Shown in pieces: positions 45,117-53,981 of a stretch of DNA of 64,000 bases. The notes under the pieces are model-generated. The model was not told the origin of the DNA, did not search any database, and was given only the letters and a program-made list of their open reading frames with translations. The stretch's first letter is position 1. Every line of letters starts with the position of its first letter. The stretch is from Bacillus fungorum. Its GTDB lineage: Bacteria > Bacillota > Bacilli > Bacillales > Bacillaceae_G. Position numbers and translations under genes: made by a program. Location of the stretch: NCBI RefSeq assembly GCF_002746455.1, contig NZ_NWUW01000001.1, forward strand, positions 393,772 to 457,771, in the 5' to 3' direction.

Positions 45117-45866
45117 ATGGCTTTTCACTTTATCGCAGTTATGAGTCACTATTCGCACGGGGGACGAATTGCATGGCATTATTCTGCCGAAACTCGACTT
45201 GATAAAGAATTCATCCAAAGCTTCTTTAGTCGAGTAGAAAGAAAATGTGGAGAAGTACAATTAGGTATCCACAAATTATCGACAGAGTCTACTAGTTGGG
45301 ATTCTGTAGTACAAAAGGATTCTTTCTTTAAAGATGTATATAGAACTCAGGATATCGATACTTTTATTGGGATGGTTATTCAGGATCAGGAATTAAGTCC
45401 TACAGATGTTTCGAAATTTATACTATCAATTTTGCCATCTTCACATCTTAAATTACAAAAATTGCTTTATTTTTCATATGCAGAATTCTTGTTACAAACA
45501 GGCGTTAAATTATTTAAAGAGCCATTAGTAGCTTTTAAATATGGTCCTGTAGTTGAAAGTGTTTTTCACAAGTATAAAGTTCATGGCTCTACAGTAATTG
45601 ATTCTAAAGAAGATGAGACAATTTGCTATTCAACAGAATCATTAGCAATTACACCTTCTATTATGAAAGTGGCATCTTCAGAACATGGTGATGCGGCAAT
45701 GGCGTGTATTTTAAAAGTATTAGAAAAGTATGGTGGATATAGCGCGGGAGATTTAGTTGATAAGACACATCAAGCAGGAGGTCCTTGGGATAGAGTGTTT
45801 AAGCCGGGGGCTAATTGTGAAATTACTGATGATTTAATTATACAATATCATCAGGCGATTCATTAA
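45117..45866 (+). CDS. Panacea-domain (DUF4065) antitoxin
   Basis: Residues about 95-249 form the DUF4065/SocA-like Panacea domain: KLQKLLYFSYAEFLLQTG, FKYGPVVESVFHKYK, the closing YSAGDLVDKTHQAGGPWDRVF and ITDDLIIQYH. The first 90 residues are a separate domain I do not recognise. Panacea domains neutralise many unrelated toxins, including toxSAS enzymes, by direct binding. The gene begins two bases after the toxin gene ends, using GGGAGGTGC, and the pair ends at a terminator. Confidence 0.78.
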   Translation: MAFHFIAVMSHYSHGGRIAWHYSAETRLDKEFIQSFFSRVERKCGEVQLGIHKLSTESTSWDSVVQKDSFFKDVYRTQDIDTFIGMVIQDQELSPTDVSKFILSILPSSHLKLQKLLYFSYAEFLLQTGVKLFKEPLVAFKYGPVVESVFHKYKVHGSTVIDSKEDETICYSTESLAITPSIMKVASSEHGDAAMACILKVLEKYGGYSAGDLVDKTHQAGGPWDRVFKPGANCEITDDLIIQYHQAIH

Positions 45867-45872
45867 TTTTGG

Positions 45873-45900
45873 AAGCATCCTTTCGAGGGTGCTTTTTTTT
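45873..45900 (+). terminator. Terminator of the toxSAS-Panacea operon
   Basis: AAGCATCC pairs with GGGTGCTT (one wobble) and eight T residues follow. Confidence 0.75.
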
Positions 45901-45901
45901 A

Positions 45902-46273
45902 TTGCTTATTTTTGAGGGAAATAAGTGGCAGAGTCGTGACCGCTTTTTGGCAGGGAATGTGCCGGTTGTTTTGGAATAAACGTGATATATTTGTATTGTG
46001 AGAAGTGGCGGAAAACACAACTCACTATGTTGTTTCTAATTTTCTAAACGGCTTCATTATGCGGCACATAAAATCCGAAACCAGCAGATGGTACTGATTG
46101 AATGTTACCGTTAATAAGGAGAGCTTTTGCTCTTCTTTGAGCTAACAACATCCTAGGTAGATGGAATGAGGGAAACCTGATAAGTTTGCTGATAGTGTCT
46201 GTCGTGGTTGTTAGCTGAAAGAAGAATAAAACTTCACATACCGTAATTTAATTGTAAATAAATAATTGTTCTT
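45902..46273 (+). ncRNA. Gap with candidate structured RNA (core 46118-46216)
   Basis: No convincing gene lies in these 370 bases. AGCTAACAAC (46140-46149) pairs perfectly with GTTGTTAGCT (46207-46216), enclosing about 57 bases that can fold further. A hairpin GAGAGCTTTTGCTCTT sits just upstream. The late promoter for the packaging genes may also lie here. Confidence 0.4.
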
Positions 46274-46302
46274 AAAGCATCCATTCTGGTGCTTTTTTTA
46301 TT
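46274..46302 (+). terminator. Hairpin with T run ahead of the late small genes
   Basis: AAAGCATCC and GGTGCTTT form a stem followed by TTTTA. It could end the candidate RNA upstream. Confidence 0.6.
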
Positions 46303-46319
46303 TTGGAGGAGGATGAAGG

Positions 46320-46580
46320 ATGAGTGAACAAAAGAGCGCATTATCAGTGAAGGTAGAAGTTGATACAAAAGAAGCGAAAGAGAACGTTAAGGAATTGACT
46401 GCTGCAGTTCATGAATGTGTGGAAGCATTCGAGAAGTTGGAAAAGGTTATGGGTAGATTTATTAACAAGAACGATTCAATTGAAATAGAAGTTCCTGTTC
46501 TTTTAAATGGAAAGCAAATAGCTGAAGGTGTTACGAGAATTACAGAAACAGAAAAAGAAATAGCTTTAAGAACATGTTAA
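46320..46580 (+). CDS. Small phage protein (86 aa)
   Basis: The product is a charged helical protein with VKVEVDTKEAKENVKELTAAVHECVEAFEKLEKVM followed by a strand-rich end. GGAGGAGG precedes the ATG. The start resembles the beginning of tape-measure-like proteins, but the gene is complete and short. Unknown function. Confidence 0.55.
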   Translation: MSEQKSALSVKVEVDTKEAKENVKELTAAVHECVEAFEKLEKVMGRFINKNDSIEIEVPVLLNGKQIAEGVTRITETEKEIALRTC

Positions 46581-46603
46581 GGAAAAATAAGGAGGAAACA
46601 AAA

Positions 46604-46723
46604 ATGAAAACAAATTTAGTTACTACTATTAGCAAGGATGGTAAAACTTCAGTCGTGGATCAGAATGCGGAACGAATTTTAATCAAAGCGGAAAAGATTA
46701 CTATTGTAGGTGAGAATAAATGA
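46604..46723 (+). CDS. Very small phage protein (39 aa)
   Basis: MKTNLVTTISKDGKTSVVDQ... ends ITIVGENK. AAGGAGGAAAC precedes the ATG and the stop overlaps the next start by four bases (ATGA). Confidence 0.45.
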   Translation: MKTNLVTTISKDGKTSVVDQNAERILIKAEKITIVGENK

Positions 46724-46932
46724 AACTAACTAAACAAGAACAAGCGGTTATAATCAGCACATTCATTTCGATGTTAGGAACAGACCTTGTAAATGAGCGT
46801 ATCGATAAACAAAAATTAGAAAGTGTGCTTCCTATCTTTAATGAGATGGAAGATAACACAACACCAAAGCAAAGAAGAGAAGCAATGGTTAGTTTGCTCG
46901 ATAAAACAATAGACGAATTTTTAAAACAATAG
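46720..46932 (+). CDS. Small helical phage protein (70 aa)
   Basis: A 70-residue helical, acidic protein (MKLTKQEQAVIISTFISMLGTDLVNERIDKQKLE...) coupled to the preceding small gene. Not recognised. A hairpin (AGGAAAAGC/GCTTTTCCT) follows its stop. Confidence 0.52.
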   Translation: MKLTKQEQAVIISTFISMLGTDLVNERIDKQKLESVLPIFNEMEDNTTPKQRREAMVSLLDKTIDEFLKQ

Positions 46933-47064
46933 CCATAAAAAAGGAAAAGCAACTCGCATGGGGGCGAATCGCTTTTCCTGATGGCAATGTTAATTTCATT
47001 ATAGCAATTTGTATTTATTTGTAAATATATAATCGGAATATTCTTTCAAAGGAAGTGAAGATAG

Positions 47065-47319
47065 ATGCAAGTCTACTGTTCTAACTGTAATGAAAATTAC
47101 GAGATGCAACCACAAGTAGAGCAACTTTCTAATCGTATTGAGAAGTGTTTCTTCACATGTCCTCATTGTGGCCATCAACATGTTGCTGCATATGTGAACG
47201 ATAAGGTTCGTAAGTATCAAGCTGACATTGCAAAGTGTCATGAACGGATTAATAAAAAGAATCTGGCCATCGAGGATGAAATGAAACGGTTGAGAAAGAG
47301 GATGGAAGGTGCCAAGTAA
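47065..47319 (+). CDS. Zinc-ribbon phage protein (84 aa)
   Basis: Two CxxC pairs (CSNC near residue 5 and CPHCGHQH near 32) form a zinc ribbon, followed by a charged helix. It lies upstream of and overlaps the HNH gene by 11 bases, so it may help packaging or DNA binding. Confidence 0.65.
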   Translation: MQVYCSNCNENYEMQPQVEQLSNRIEKCFFTCPHCGHQHVAAYVNDKVRKYQADIAKCHERINKKNLAIEDEMKRLRKRMEGAK

Positions 47320-47686
47320 ACCATTCAAGCCGTGCAAGTCATTAGGTTGCAATGAACTGACACGGGATAAGTATTGTGCTAAACATATCGAAAAGGAAAA
47401 AGAAACCGTAAGATATTACGACAAACATATTCGAAACAAAAGCTCACGTTCATTCTACAATTCAAGATTGTGGAAGGATATGCGTGAGCTTATTTATCGT
47501 AGAGATCATGGACTATGTGTTCAATGTAGAAGCAAGGACACCATTAAGATAGGTGATGTAGTCGATCATATCATTCCTATTCGTGTTGATTGGTCGAAAC
47601 GATTAGAGCCATCCAATTTACAAACGCTTTGTCATGCTTGCCATAACAAGAAAACAAAAGAAGATGAGAAGAAAAACAAAAAATAA
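47309..47686 (+). CDS. HNH endonuclease
   Basis: The 125-residue protein has the HNH core RRDHGLCVQCRSKD..., DHIIPIRVD and LQTLCHACHNKKT, with two zinc-binding CxxC pairs. In HK97-like phages an HNH nuclease next to the terminase genes is needed for cutting at cos during packaging. It starts with GTG inside the previous gene. Confidence 0.88.
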   Translation: MPSKPFKPCKSLGCNELTRDKYCAKHIEKEKETVRYYDKHIRNKSSRSFYNSRLWKDMRELIYRRDHGLCVQCRSKDTIKIGDVVDHIIPIRVDWSKRLEPSNLQTLCHACHNKKTKEDEKKNKK

Positions 47687-47814
47687 TTCGAAAGAAAAAA
47701 TTCATAAACACCCCCCACTATGAAAAAGCAAAAGGCGAATCACTGGAGACCGCCGCCTAGCTTTCCGTGCAAAAAGTTCGTTTTATTCTATAAAAGGGGG
47801 TTCAGCCGAGGGAG
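47687..47814. other. Possible cos/packaging region
   Basis: The 128-base gap between the HNH and terminase genes includes ACCCCCCAC, GGCGAATCAC and GGAGACCGCCGCC, unusually GC-rich for this window. cos sites of HNH-terminase phages are commonly located here. The exact cut cannot be read from sequence. Confidence 0.35.
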
Positions 47815-48318
47815 GTGGTTCGCATAGGAAGGAAAGCAAAGCCGATTCATTTGCATTTATTAGAAGGTAATACAAATCGATTGACAAAAGATGAAATTGA
47901 ACAGCGATTAAAAGCAGAAAAACAATTACAAGCAAAAAAGGACAAGGTAAAGCCACCAACGTGGTTAGATTCAGTTGCTAAGAAAGAATTTAGACGGATT
48001 GCTGGTGAATTACTAGAGCTAGATGTTATTACAAACATAGATGTGAATGCATTAGCAACGTATTGCGATGCTTACTCTGACTATGTTGAATGCACCAAAA
48101 TTATACGAGAAGAAGGACTTCTTGTTGAATATACCAATAAGGCAGCTGAAACCAATAAAGTTCCACATCCACTACTTACAAAGAAGAAGCAATTGCATGA
48201 ACAAATGAAGGCTTTGGCTGTTGAGTTTGGTCTTACACCAAGTGCAAGAGCGAAAATTGTCATTCCAAATATAAAACAAGGTCCGAAAACAAATGTAGAA
48301 AAGGAGTTTGACGTATAA
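47815..48318 (+). CDS. Terminase small subunit (P27 family)
   Basis: The small subunit recognises the packaging site and recruits the large subunit. The 167-residue protein shows GRKAKPIHLHLLEGNTNRLTKDEIEQR, PPTWLDSVAKKEFRRI and the closing FGLTPSARAKI of P27-family proteins. The GTG at 47815 overlaps GAGGGAGG itself. An in-frame ATA at 47824 has normal spacing and would begin at IGRKAKP, so the true start may be non-standard. Confidence 0.85.
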   Translation: MVRIGRKAKPIHLHLLEGNTNRLTKDEIEQRLKAEKQLQAKKDKVKPPTWLDSVAKKEFRRIAGELLELDVITNIDVNALATYCDAYSDYVECTKIIREEGLLVEYTNKAAETNKVPHPLLTKKKQLHEQMKALAVEFGLTPSARAKIVIPNIKQGPKTNVEKEFDV

Positions 48319-48319
48319 C

Positions 48320-50014
48320 ATGATCAGACAATGGATGTTGGACTACTGTGATGATGTACTGAATGATGAAGTTGTTGCTTGTCAGAAGCATAAACAGGCT
48401 TGTAAACGATTTTTAAGAGATATTGAACGTGAAGGTTCTGAAGATTTCCCATATGTTTTTAAGGAAGAGAAAGCACTTCGTTTCCTAAAGTGGATGTCTC
48501 TTTTTAAACATACAAAAGGAAAATTAGCAGGTCAGAGAATTGAACCGCATTCGATACAAATTTTTGTATTCAGCAATATTTATGGATGGGTTCATCGTAA
48601 TACAGGATTAAGGCGATTTAAAAAGGCATATTGGCAAGTTGGACGTAAAAATGCAAAGTCTCAATCTTTAGCGTGTGTAGGCTCTTATGAAGCAATGGCA
48701 TTTGGTGAAAATATGTCAGAAGTATACATTGGAGCCACGAAAACGGAACAAAGTAAAATTGTTTGGAATGAAATTAAAGCACAAATGAATGGGTGTGAAG
48801 ATTTAAAAGGAAAGTTCAATATTGCATATGGGAAAATTGAACATCTTAAAACCGATTCTTTTATTTCAGCGCTATCAAAAGATGCTGGGAAATCTGGTGA
48901 TGGACTAAATGTTCAGTGCGGAATTATTGATGAATATCATGCACATCCTACTTCTGAAATTTATGATGTTCTAGTTTCAGGTTCGGGTGCTCGTCCGAAT
49001 CCACTCATGATGATTATAACGACAGCTGGTTTTAATTTGAGCCACCCTTGTTATCGTGTGGAGTATCAATATGTTTCTAAGATTTTGGACCCTAATATTG
49101 ATATTGAAAATGAAGAATATTTTGTCATGGTTAATGAATTAGATAAAGATGATGAGATTACAAATGCAGAAGTGTGGGAGAAAGCAAATCCAATTCTATG
49201 TAGTTATGAAGAAGGACGTACTTTCTTAAAAGGGGAACTTCAATCAGCCCTTGATGTACCTGAGAAAATGCGTAATTATCTCACGAAAAACATGAATAGA
49301 TGGGTGGATATGAAAGAAAATGGATACATGGATATGCAAAAATGGAAAGATTGCAAAGAAACTGTGGAATTATCCGAATTAAAAGGGTTGGAATGCACAG
49401 TTGGTGTCGATTTATCAGCAAAAATTGACTTAACAAGTGTAGATTTTGAATTTAAAAAGGATGATACGTATATTGTAATTAGTCATAGTTTTATGCCGGA
49501 AGATACTTTGTATGAGAAAAGAAAAACAGATAAAGTTCCGTATGATCTTTGGATACAGCAAAGGTGGATTACAACAACACCTGGTGCGGTAGTTGATTAT
49601 GAATATATAAAAAAACATATTAAGACCATGGAAAAAGAGAATAAATTCAAAATAAAAGAAATATGTGCTGACCCTTGGAATGCAACGCAATTCATGCAAG
49701 ACATGGAAGCAGAAGGGTATACAGTGGTGGAAATACGTCAAGGAATGGCAACTTTATCAGGCCCTACAAAGGATTTTCGTGAACAAGTTTATCAGAAAAA
49801 AGTCATCCATAATAACAATCCTGTATTAAATTGGGCTGTTAGTAATGCTATAACAAAACAGGATGCTAACGAAAACATTATGTTGGATAAATCAAAAGCA
49901 ACAGAAAGAATTGATCCAATTGCAGCCGTTATTAACTCGCATGTTCGATGTATGCTCAATTCTGGTGAGATGGACTTAAATTCCTATATTTTAAGTCAAG
50001 ATTTCTCATTTTAG
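48320..50014 (+). CDS. Terminase large subunit
   Basis: The packaging motor and nuclease. The 564-residue protein has the ATPase part (QVGRKNAKSQSLA adenine/Walker A region near 105-120, Walker B IIDEYHAH) and the RNase H-like nuclease part (GVDLSAKIDLTSV, later ADPWNATQF). It belongs to the HK97-type Terminase_1 family. AGGAG at 48301-48305 is far from the ATG at 48320 and very close to an overlapping TTG at 48308, so the start is uncertain. Confidence 0.92.
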   Translation: MIRQWMLDYCDDVLNDEVVACQKHKQACKRFLRDIEREGSEDFPYVFKEEKALRFLKWMSLFKHTKGKLAGQRIEPHSIQIFVFSNIYGWVHRNTGLRRFKKAYWQVGRKNAKSQSLACVGSYEAMAFGENMSEVYIGATKTEQSKIVWNEIKAQMNGCEDLKGKFNIAYGKIEHLKTDSFISALSKDAGKSGDGLNVQCGIIDEYHAHPTSEIYDVLVSGSGARPNPLMMIITTAGFNLSHPCYRVEYQYVSKILDPNIDIENEEYFVMVNELDKDDEITNAEVWEKANPILCSYEEGRTFLKGELQSALDVPEKMRNYLTKNMNRWVDMKENGYMDMQKWKDCKETVELSELKGLECTVGVDLSAKIDLTSVDFEFKKDDTYIVISHSFMPEDTLYEKRKTDKVPYDLWIQQRWITTTPGAVVDYEYIKKHIKTMEKENKFKIKEICADPWNATQFMQDMEAEGYTVVEIRQGMATLSGPTKDFREQVYQKKVIHNNNPVLNWAVSNAITKQDANENIMLDKSKATERIDPIAAVINSHVRCMLNSGEMDLNSYILSQDFSF

Positions 50015-50024
50015 GAGGAATCAT

Positions 50025-50186
50025 ATGAGATTCTTGTTATTTTTTATAAGTATTTTAGAAGATATTTTATTAATTTCGGGGTTGTCCATTATTGTAGGGA
50101 CGACTTTTTTTGTTAATCCGATTTATGGATGGTATCTGTTAGGGATTATTCTCATAATGCTGGGGGTGGTAATGATCAGAAGATAG
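50025..50186 (+). CDS. Small two-helix membrane protein (53 aa)
   Basis: This 53-residue protein has two hydrophobic segments (LLFFISILEDILLISGLSIIVG and WYLLGIILIMLGVVMI). It lies between terminase and portal after TTAGGAGGAA. Position might suggest a holin-like or superinfection role, without evidence. Confidence 0.55.
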   Translation: MRFLLFFISILEDILLISGLSIIVGTTFFVNPIYGWYLLGIILIMLGVVMIRR

Positions 50187-50202
50187 AAGGGAGGTGAAAC
50201 AT

Positions 50203-51456
50203 TTGATTTTTCGGCAATTATTTAGAAATCAGGATACGACCGATTTAAAAAATCCTTCTCCTTGGTTTAAAAGTTTATTTGGATATCAAGCCGCAAGTGG
50301 GGAAAAGGTAACAGTTGAATCATCTTTAGGTGTCCCAACGGTTTATCGGTGTATTAACATCCTTGCAAATAGTGTTGCAATGCTTCCTTTTCAAACGTTT
50401 AAAAAGACAGCAAAAGGAAGAGAACGGGATAAGGCACATCAAGTGTCTTTTGTTCTAGAAAGAAGACCAAATCCTTATCAAAGCCCATTCAAATTCAAAC
50501 ATTTAATTGAAACACACCGTAATACATGGGGAAATGCCTACATTAATATTCATTGGGGTGTGGATGGCAGACCAAAGGAATTATGGGCATTGAATCCAGC
50601 TGTAACAACTCCAACTGTGGATCTAAAGACTAATAAGTTATGGTATTTCACTAGTCTTCCAGATGGTACACCTGTAAAAATACCTGATGATGACATAATT
50701 CATCTTACTACATTGTCTACTGACGGTTTAAAGGGGAAACCACCTATTCAGATTGCAAGAGAATCTATAGGCAGCTCACAAGCAGCGCAAAAATTTAAAG
50801 GTAAATTCTTTACAAATGGAGCGGCACATAGTGGGATATTAAAAACCCAACAAGCACTTGGAAAAGAAGCGAAGGATGTACTTCGTGATGCTTGGGAAGA
50901 AGCAAATACAGGGTTAAATAATGCTCAAAGAATAGCAATTTTAGATGCTGGACTAGAATTTGAAAAGGTTGGGATGCCTTTAAAAGATGCTCAATTTATT
51001 GAAGGTATGAAATTCGATAAAGGTGAGATTGCAAATATCTTTAATATTCCTTTGCACATGATTAATGAATTAGATCGTGCTACTTTCTCCAATATTGAAC
51101 AACAAGCGCTGGATTTTATTCAAAATACATTGAGTCCAATTCTTATTCAATATGAGGAAGAGTTTTCTTATAAAGCATTTTCATTTAACGAGCAAAAACG
51201 ATATTACTTAAAGTTTAATCTAACAAGTTTATTACGTGCTGATTCAAAATCAAGAGCAGAATTCTACAAAATTATGCTAGATGCTGGTGCTTTCTCAATC
51301 AATAAAGTGCTAGAACTAGAGGATATGGATGGGATTGGGGACTACGGTGATAAACATCGTGTTGATTTAAACCATGTATCTATTGAAATTGCAGATGAAT
51401 ATCAATTAGCGAAAGCTAATGGAGGGACGCTACAGAAGGGAGGTGAGGACGATTAA
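50203..51456 (+). CDS. Portal protein (HK97 type)
   Basis: The portal forms the twelve-fold ring at one capsid vertex through which DNA passes. The 417-residue protein shows VPTVYRCINILANSVAMLPF, PNPYQSPFKFKHLIETHRNTWGNAYI and FNIPLHMINELDRATFSNIEQQALDFI, all standard for the HK97 gp3 family. The TTG at 50203 is seven bases after GGGAGGTG. It overlaps the protease gene. Confidence 0.93.
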   Translation: MIFRQLFRNQDTTDLKNPSPWFKSLFGYQAASGEKVTVESSLGVPTVYRCINILANSVAMLPFQTFKKTAKGRERDKAHQVSFVLERRPNPYQSPFKFKHLIETHRNTWGNAYINIHWGVDGRPKELWALNPAVTTPTVDLKTNKLWYFTSLPDGTPVKIPDDDIIHLTTLSTDGLKGKPPIQIARESIGSSQAAQKFKGKFFTNGAAHSGILKTQQALGKEAKDVLRDAWEEANTGLNNAQRIAILDAGLEFEKVGMPLKDAQFIEGMKFDKGEIANIFNIPLHMINELDRATFSNIEQQALDFIQNTLSPILIQYEEEFSYKAFSFNEQKRYYLKFNLTSLLRADSKSRAEFYKIMLDAGAFSINKVLELEDMDGIGDYGDKHRVDLNHVSIEIADEYQLAKANGGTLQKGGEDD

Positions 51457-52153
51457 AGACGTATTTACTATTAAAAATCAAACGGAATCATCAGCAGATC
51501 TATTTATCTATGGTGATATTGTAAATAATACTGGTTGGAAGTGGGATGATTCAGATGTTATGCCGGATGATGTGAAGAATATTTTAGGACAGCTAGATGA
51601 TAAAAGTAACTTAAATATCTATGTAAATAGCGGTGGTGGTTCTGTATTCGCTGGTTTAGCTATTTATAATATGCTGAAGCGCAATAAAGCGCAAAAAACT
51701 GTTTATGTGGACGGTGTTGCAGCATCTATTGCTTCTGTTATTGCTTTAGCTGGTGATCGTGTTGTTGTTCCTTCTAATGCTTTTTTAATGATTCATAAAC
51801 CATGGACTGTTAGTAGAGGAAATGCAAATGTCCTTCGTAAAATGGCAGAGGACTTGGATAACCTTGAGTCTGGAATTATGAATGTATACAAGGAAAACTT
51901 GAAAGAAGGCATCGAGATTGAAGTAATTCAACAATTAGTAGATGCTGAGACTTGGTTAAGTGGAGAAGAAGCTGAAAAATACTTCAATATTGAAGTTGTG
52001 GAAGCAAAAGAAGTTGCAGCGTGTATGAGTGATTACTTTGATAAATATCAAAAAACACCTAATAAAGTAGTAGCAAAAGTTCCTTCTATTCCAAGGAAGG
52101 ATAATAATGAACAATTAAAAATTCAAAATGCACTAGACCTGTTAGAACTATAG
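51443..52153 (+). CDS. Head maturation protease, ClpP-like
   Basis: This ClpP-fold serine protease trims capsid proteins during head maturation. Motifs are IYVNSGGGSVFAGLAIYNML, VDGVAASIASVIALAGD with the nucleophilic serine, and FLMIHKPWT with the histidine. The start is unclear: GTG at 51443 overlaps GGGAGGTGAGG, and an ATT at 51452 has better spacing. The earlier ATG at 51419 has no ribosome site. Confidence 0.9.
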   Translation: MRTIKDVFTIKNQTESSADLFIYGDIVNNTGWKWDDSDVMPDDVKNILGQLDDKSNLNIYVNSGGGSVFAGLAIYNMLKRNKAQKTVYVDGVAASIASVIALAGDRVVVPSNAFLMIHKPWTVSRGNANVLRKMAEDLDNLESGIMNVYKENLKEGIEIEVIQQLVDAETWLSGEEAEKYFNIEVVEAKEVAACMSDYFDKYQKTPNKVVAKVPSIPRKDNNEQLKIQNALDLLEL

Positions 52154-52190
52154 GTCTATTTTTTGTGCCAATATAAGGAGGAAATACCGA

Positions 52191-53363
52191 ATGGATAAAC
52201 GCGAACAAGAATTACGTCAAAAAGTTGCTGACTTAAAAGCGAAAGCAGAAGAGTTTAATAATAGCGGTAAATATGAAGAGGCAAAGGCAAAAATCGAGGA
52301 AGCAAGAAACGCAAAAAATGAATTAGATAATTATTTAGCAATGAAGCAAATTCAAGTTCCTGAGCCTGTAAACTCACAAGCAGGAGTATTATCTCCAGCA
52401 CCAGTTAAAAATGAAGATCCATCATACAAAGACGTATTTATGAAAGCTATTCGTGGTCAAAGTTTAAGTCATGAAGAAGCAAGTGTTATGCAGGAATATA
52501 AAGCGGCTTTATCTGAGAATACAGGTAAAGATGGCGGTTATATTGTTCCGGAAGATATTACTACAACTATTAATCAGTTAAAACAAACGGTTGATAGCTT
52601 AGAACAATATGTAAATGTACAACCTGTCACAACAAATAAAGGGGCTCGCACATTAGAAAAGCGTGCGGCATCAACACCATTTGCTCCATTATCTGAGTAT
52701 GGTAAGCCGAATGCAATGCAAGAAATTGCTTCTCCTGAATTTGATCGTTTATCTTATGCTATCGAAGATTATGCAGGATTCTTGCCAGTACCAAATGATT
52801 TATTAGATGATACAGATCAAGCTTTAGAAGAATATTTACGCCAATGGATCGCTAAGAAATCTATTGCTACTCGTAACTATCTAATTTTACAAGAACTCAA
52901 CAAATTGACAAAGGTTGATTTTAAGGATTATAAAGGCATTAAAACAGCGTTAAATGTTACATTAGATCCGGCATTTGCAGCTGGAGCTAATATTTTCACT
53001 AACCAAGATGGATTCAATTATTTAGATCAATTAGAAGATAAAAATGGTCGTCCACTTCTTCAACCGGACCCAACAAATCCAACACGTAGTTTGTTGTCAG
53101 GAAAACCGGTTATTATTTTGTCCAATAAGACAATTGCTACAGATAAAGATGGGAAAGCACCATTCATTGTTGGTAATTTAAAAGAAGCCATTATTCTTTG
53201 GGATAGAAAACAATTATCTATCGATATGACTACAGAAGGTGGAAACGCTTGGAGAACAAACACTTCTGAATTCAGAGCAATCGAGCGTGAAGATGTTACG
53301 CCATGGGATACAGAAGCAGTTGTGTATGGACAAATTATTGTTACGCCTAAAACAGGAGCTTAA
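52191..53363 (+). CDS. Major capsid protein (HK97 gp5-like)
   Basis: The 390-residue protein has an N-terminal coiled coil (residues about 1-55, KREQELRQKVADLKAKAEEF) that acts as a scaffold and is probably removed by the upstream protease. The HK97-fold body follows, with ENTGKDGGYIVPEDI, a DYAGFLPVPNDLLDDTD segment and a C-terminal RAIEREDVTPWDTEAVVYGQI. AAGGAGGAAA precedes the ATG. Confidence 0.94.
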   Translation: MDKREQELRQKVADLKAKAEEFNNSGKYEEAKAKIEEARNAKNELDNYLAMKQIQVPEPVNSQAGVLSPAPVKNEDPSYKDVFMKAIRGQSLSHEEASVMQEYKAALSENTGKDGGYIVPEDITTTINQLKQTVDSLEQYVNVQPVTTNKGARTLEKRAASTPFAPLSEYGKPNAMQEIASPEFDRLSYAIEDYAGFLPVPNDLLDDTDQALEEYLRQWIAKKSIATRNYLILQELNKLTKVDFKDYKGIKTALNVTLDPAFAAGANIFTNQDGFNYLDQLEDKNGRPLLQPDPTNPTRSLLSGKPVIILSNKTIATDKDGKAPFIVGNLKEAIILWDRKQLSIDMTTEGGNAWRTNTSEFRAIEREDVTPWDTEAVVYGQIIVTPKTGA

Positions 53364-53383
53364 TAAGGTAGGGGGTGTCCTTC

Positions 53384-53671
53384 TTGGTACTAACATTAGA
53401 GGAAGCGAAGAAGTATCTTCGTGTGGATGGTGATGAGGAGGACGACCTCATTACATCTTTCGTAATAGCAGCTGAAATATATATTAAAAATGCTACAAGT
53501 AAAAATGTGGACTTAAAAAGCGAGCTTGCTAAATTAGCGGCTCGTATTTTAATTGCTCATTGGCACGAAAACCGTGAAGCTGTTGGGAAAGCTGAACAAT
53601 TAGAATTTAGTTTGCAGTCAATATTAGTTCAATTGCAATATTGTGGTGGTGATTCAAGTGAATCCAGGTAA
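53384..53671 (+). CDS. Head-tail connector protein (gp6-like)
   Basis: The 95-residue helical protein has the connector signature LTLEEAKKYLRVDGDEEDDLITSFVIAAEIYIKNAT. It forms a ring below the portal. The TTG at 53384 is favoured over GTG at 53375, which lies in the ribosome-binding site AGGTAGGGGGTG. Confidence 0.85.
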   Translation: MVLTLEEAKKYLRVDGDEEDDLITSFVIAAEIYIKNATSKNVDLKSELAKLAARILIAHWHENREAVGKAEQLEFSLQSILVQLQYCGGDSSESR

Positions 53672-53981
53672 ATTAGATAAACGTCTTACGTTCCAAGTAA
53701 TAGATGAGGATGCAAAGAGCCCAGACGGTGATCCAATAGAAGGTTATAAGGATCCTTTTACTGTATGGGGCTCTTTTACTTTCTTAAAGGGAAGAAAATA
53801 CTTTGAAGCAGCGGCAGCTAATAGCGAAATCCAAGGCGAAACAGAAATTCGATATCGTGCTGATGTGAACGCTGATATGAAGATTAAGTATAAGAACGTA
53901 ATTTATGACATTATTTCAGTTATTCCAACTGAAAAACACACGTTATCAATCATGTGGAAGCGTGGTGGAATGAATGGCTGA
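53655..53981 (+). CDS. Head-tail adaptor / head closure protein
   Basis: The 108-residue strand-rich protein matches the SPP1 gp16-like head-tail joining family (NPGKLDKRLTFQVID, FTVWGSFTFLKGRKYFEA, IRYRADVNADMKIKY). Three in-frame GTG codons occur at the start (53643, 53646, 53655). The last has GTGGTG upstream as ribosome site and begins at MNPGKLDKR. Confidence 0.83.
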   Translation, partial: QVNPGKLDKRLTFQVIDEDAKSPDGDPIEGYKDPFTVWGSFTFLKGRKYFEAAAANSEIQGETEIRYRADVNADMKIKYKNVIYDIISVIPTEKHTLSIMWKRGGMNG

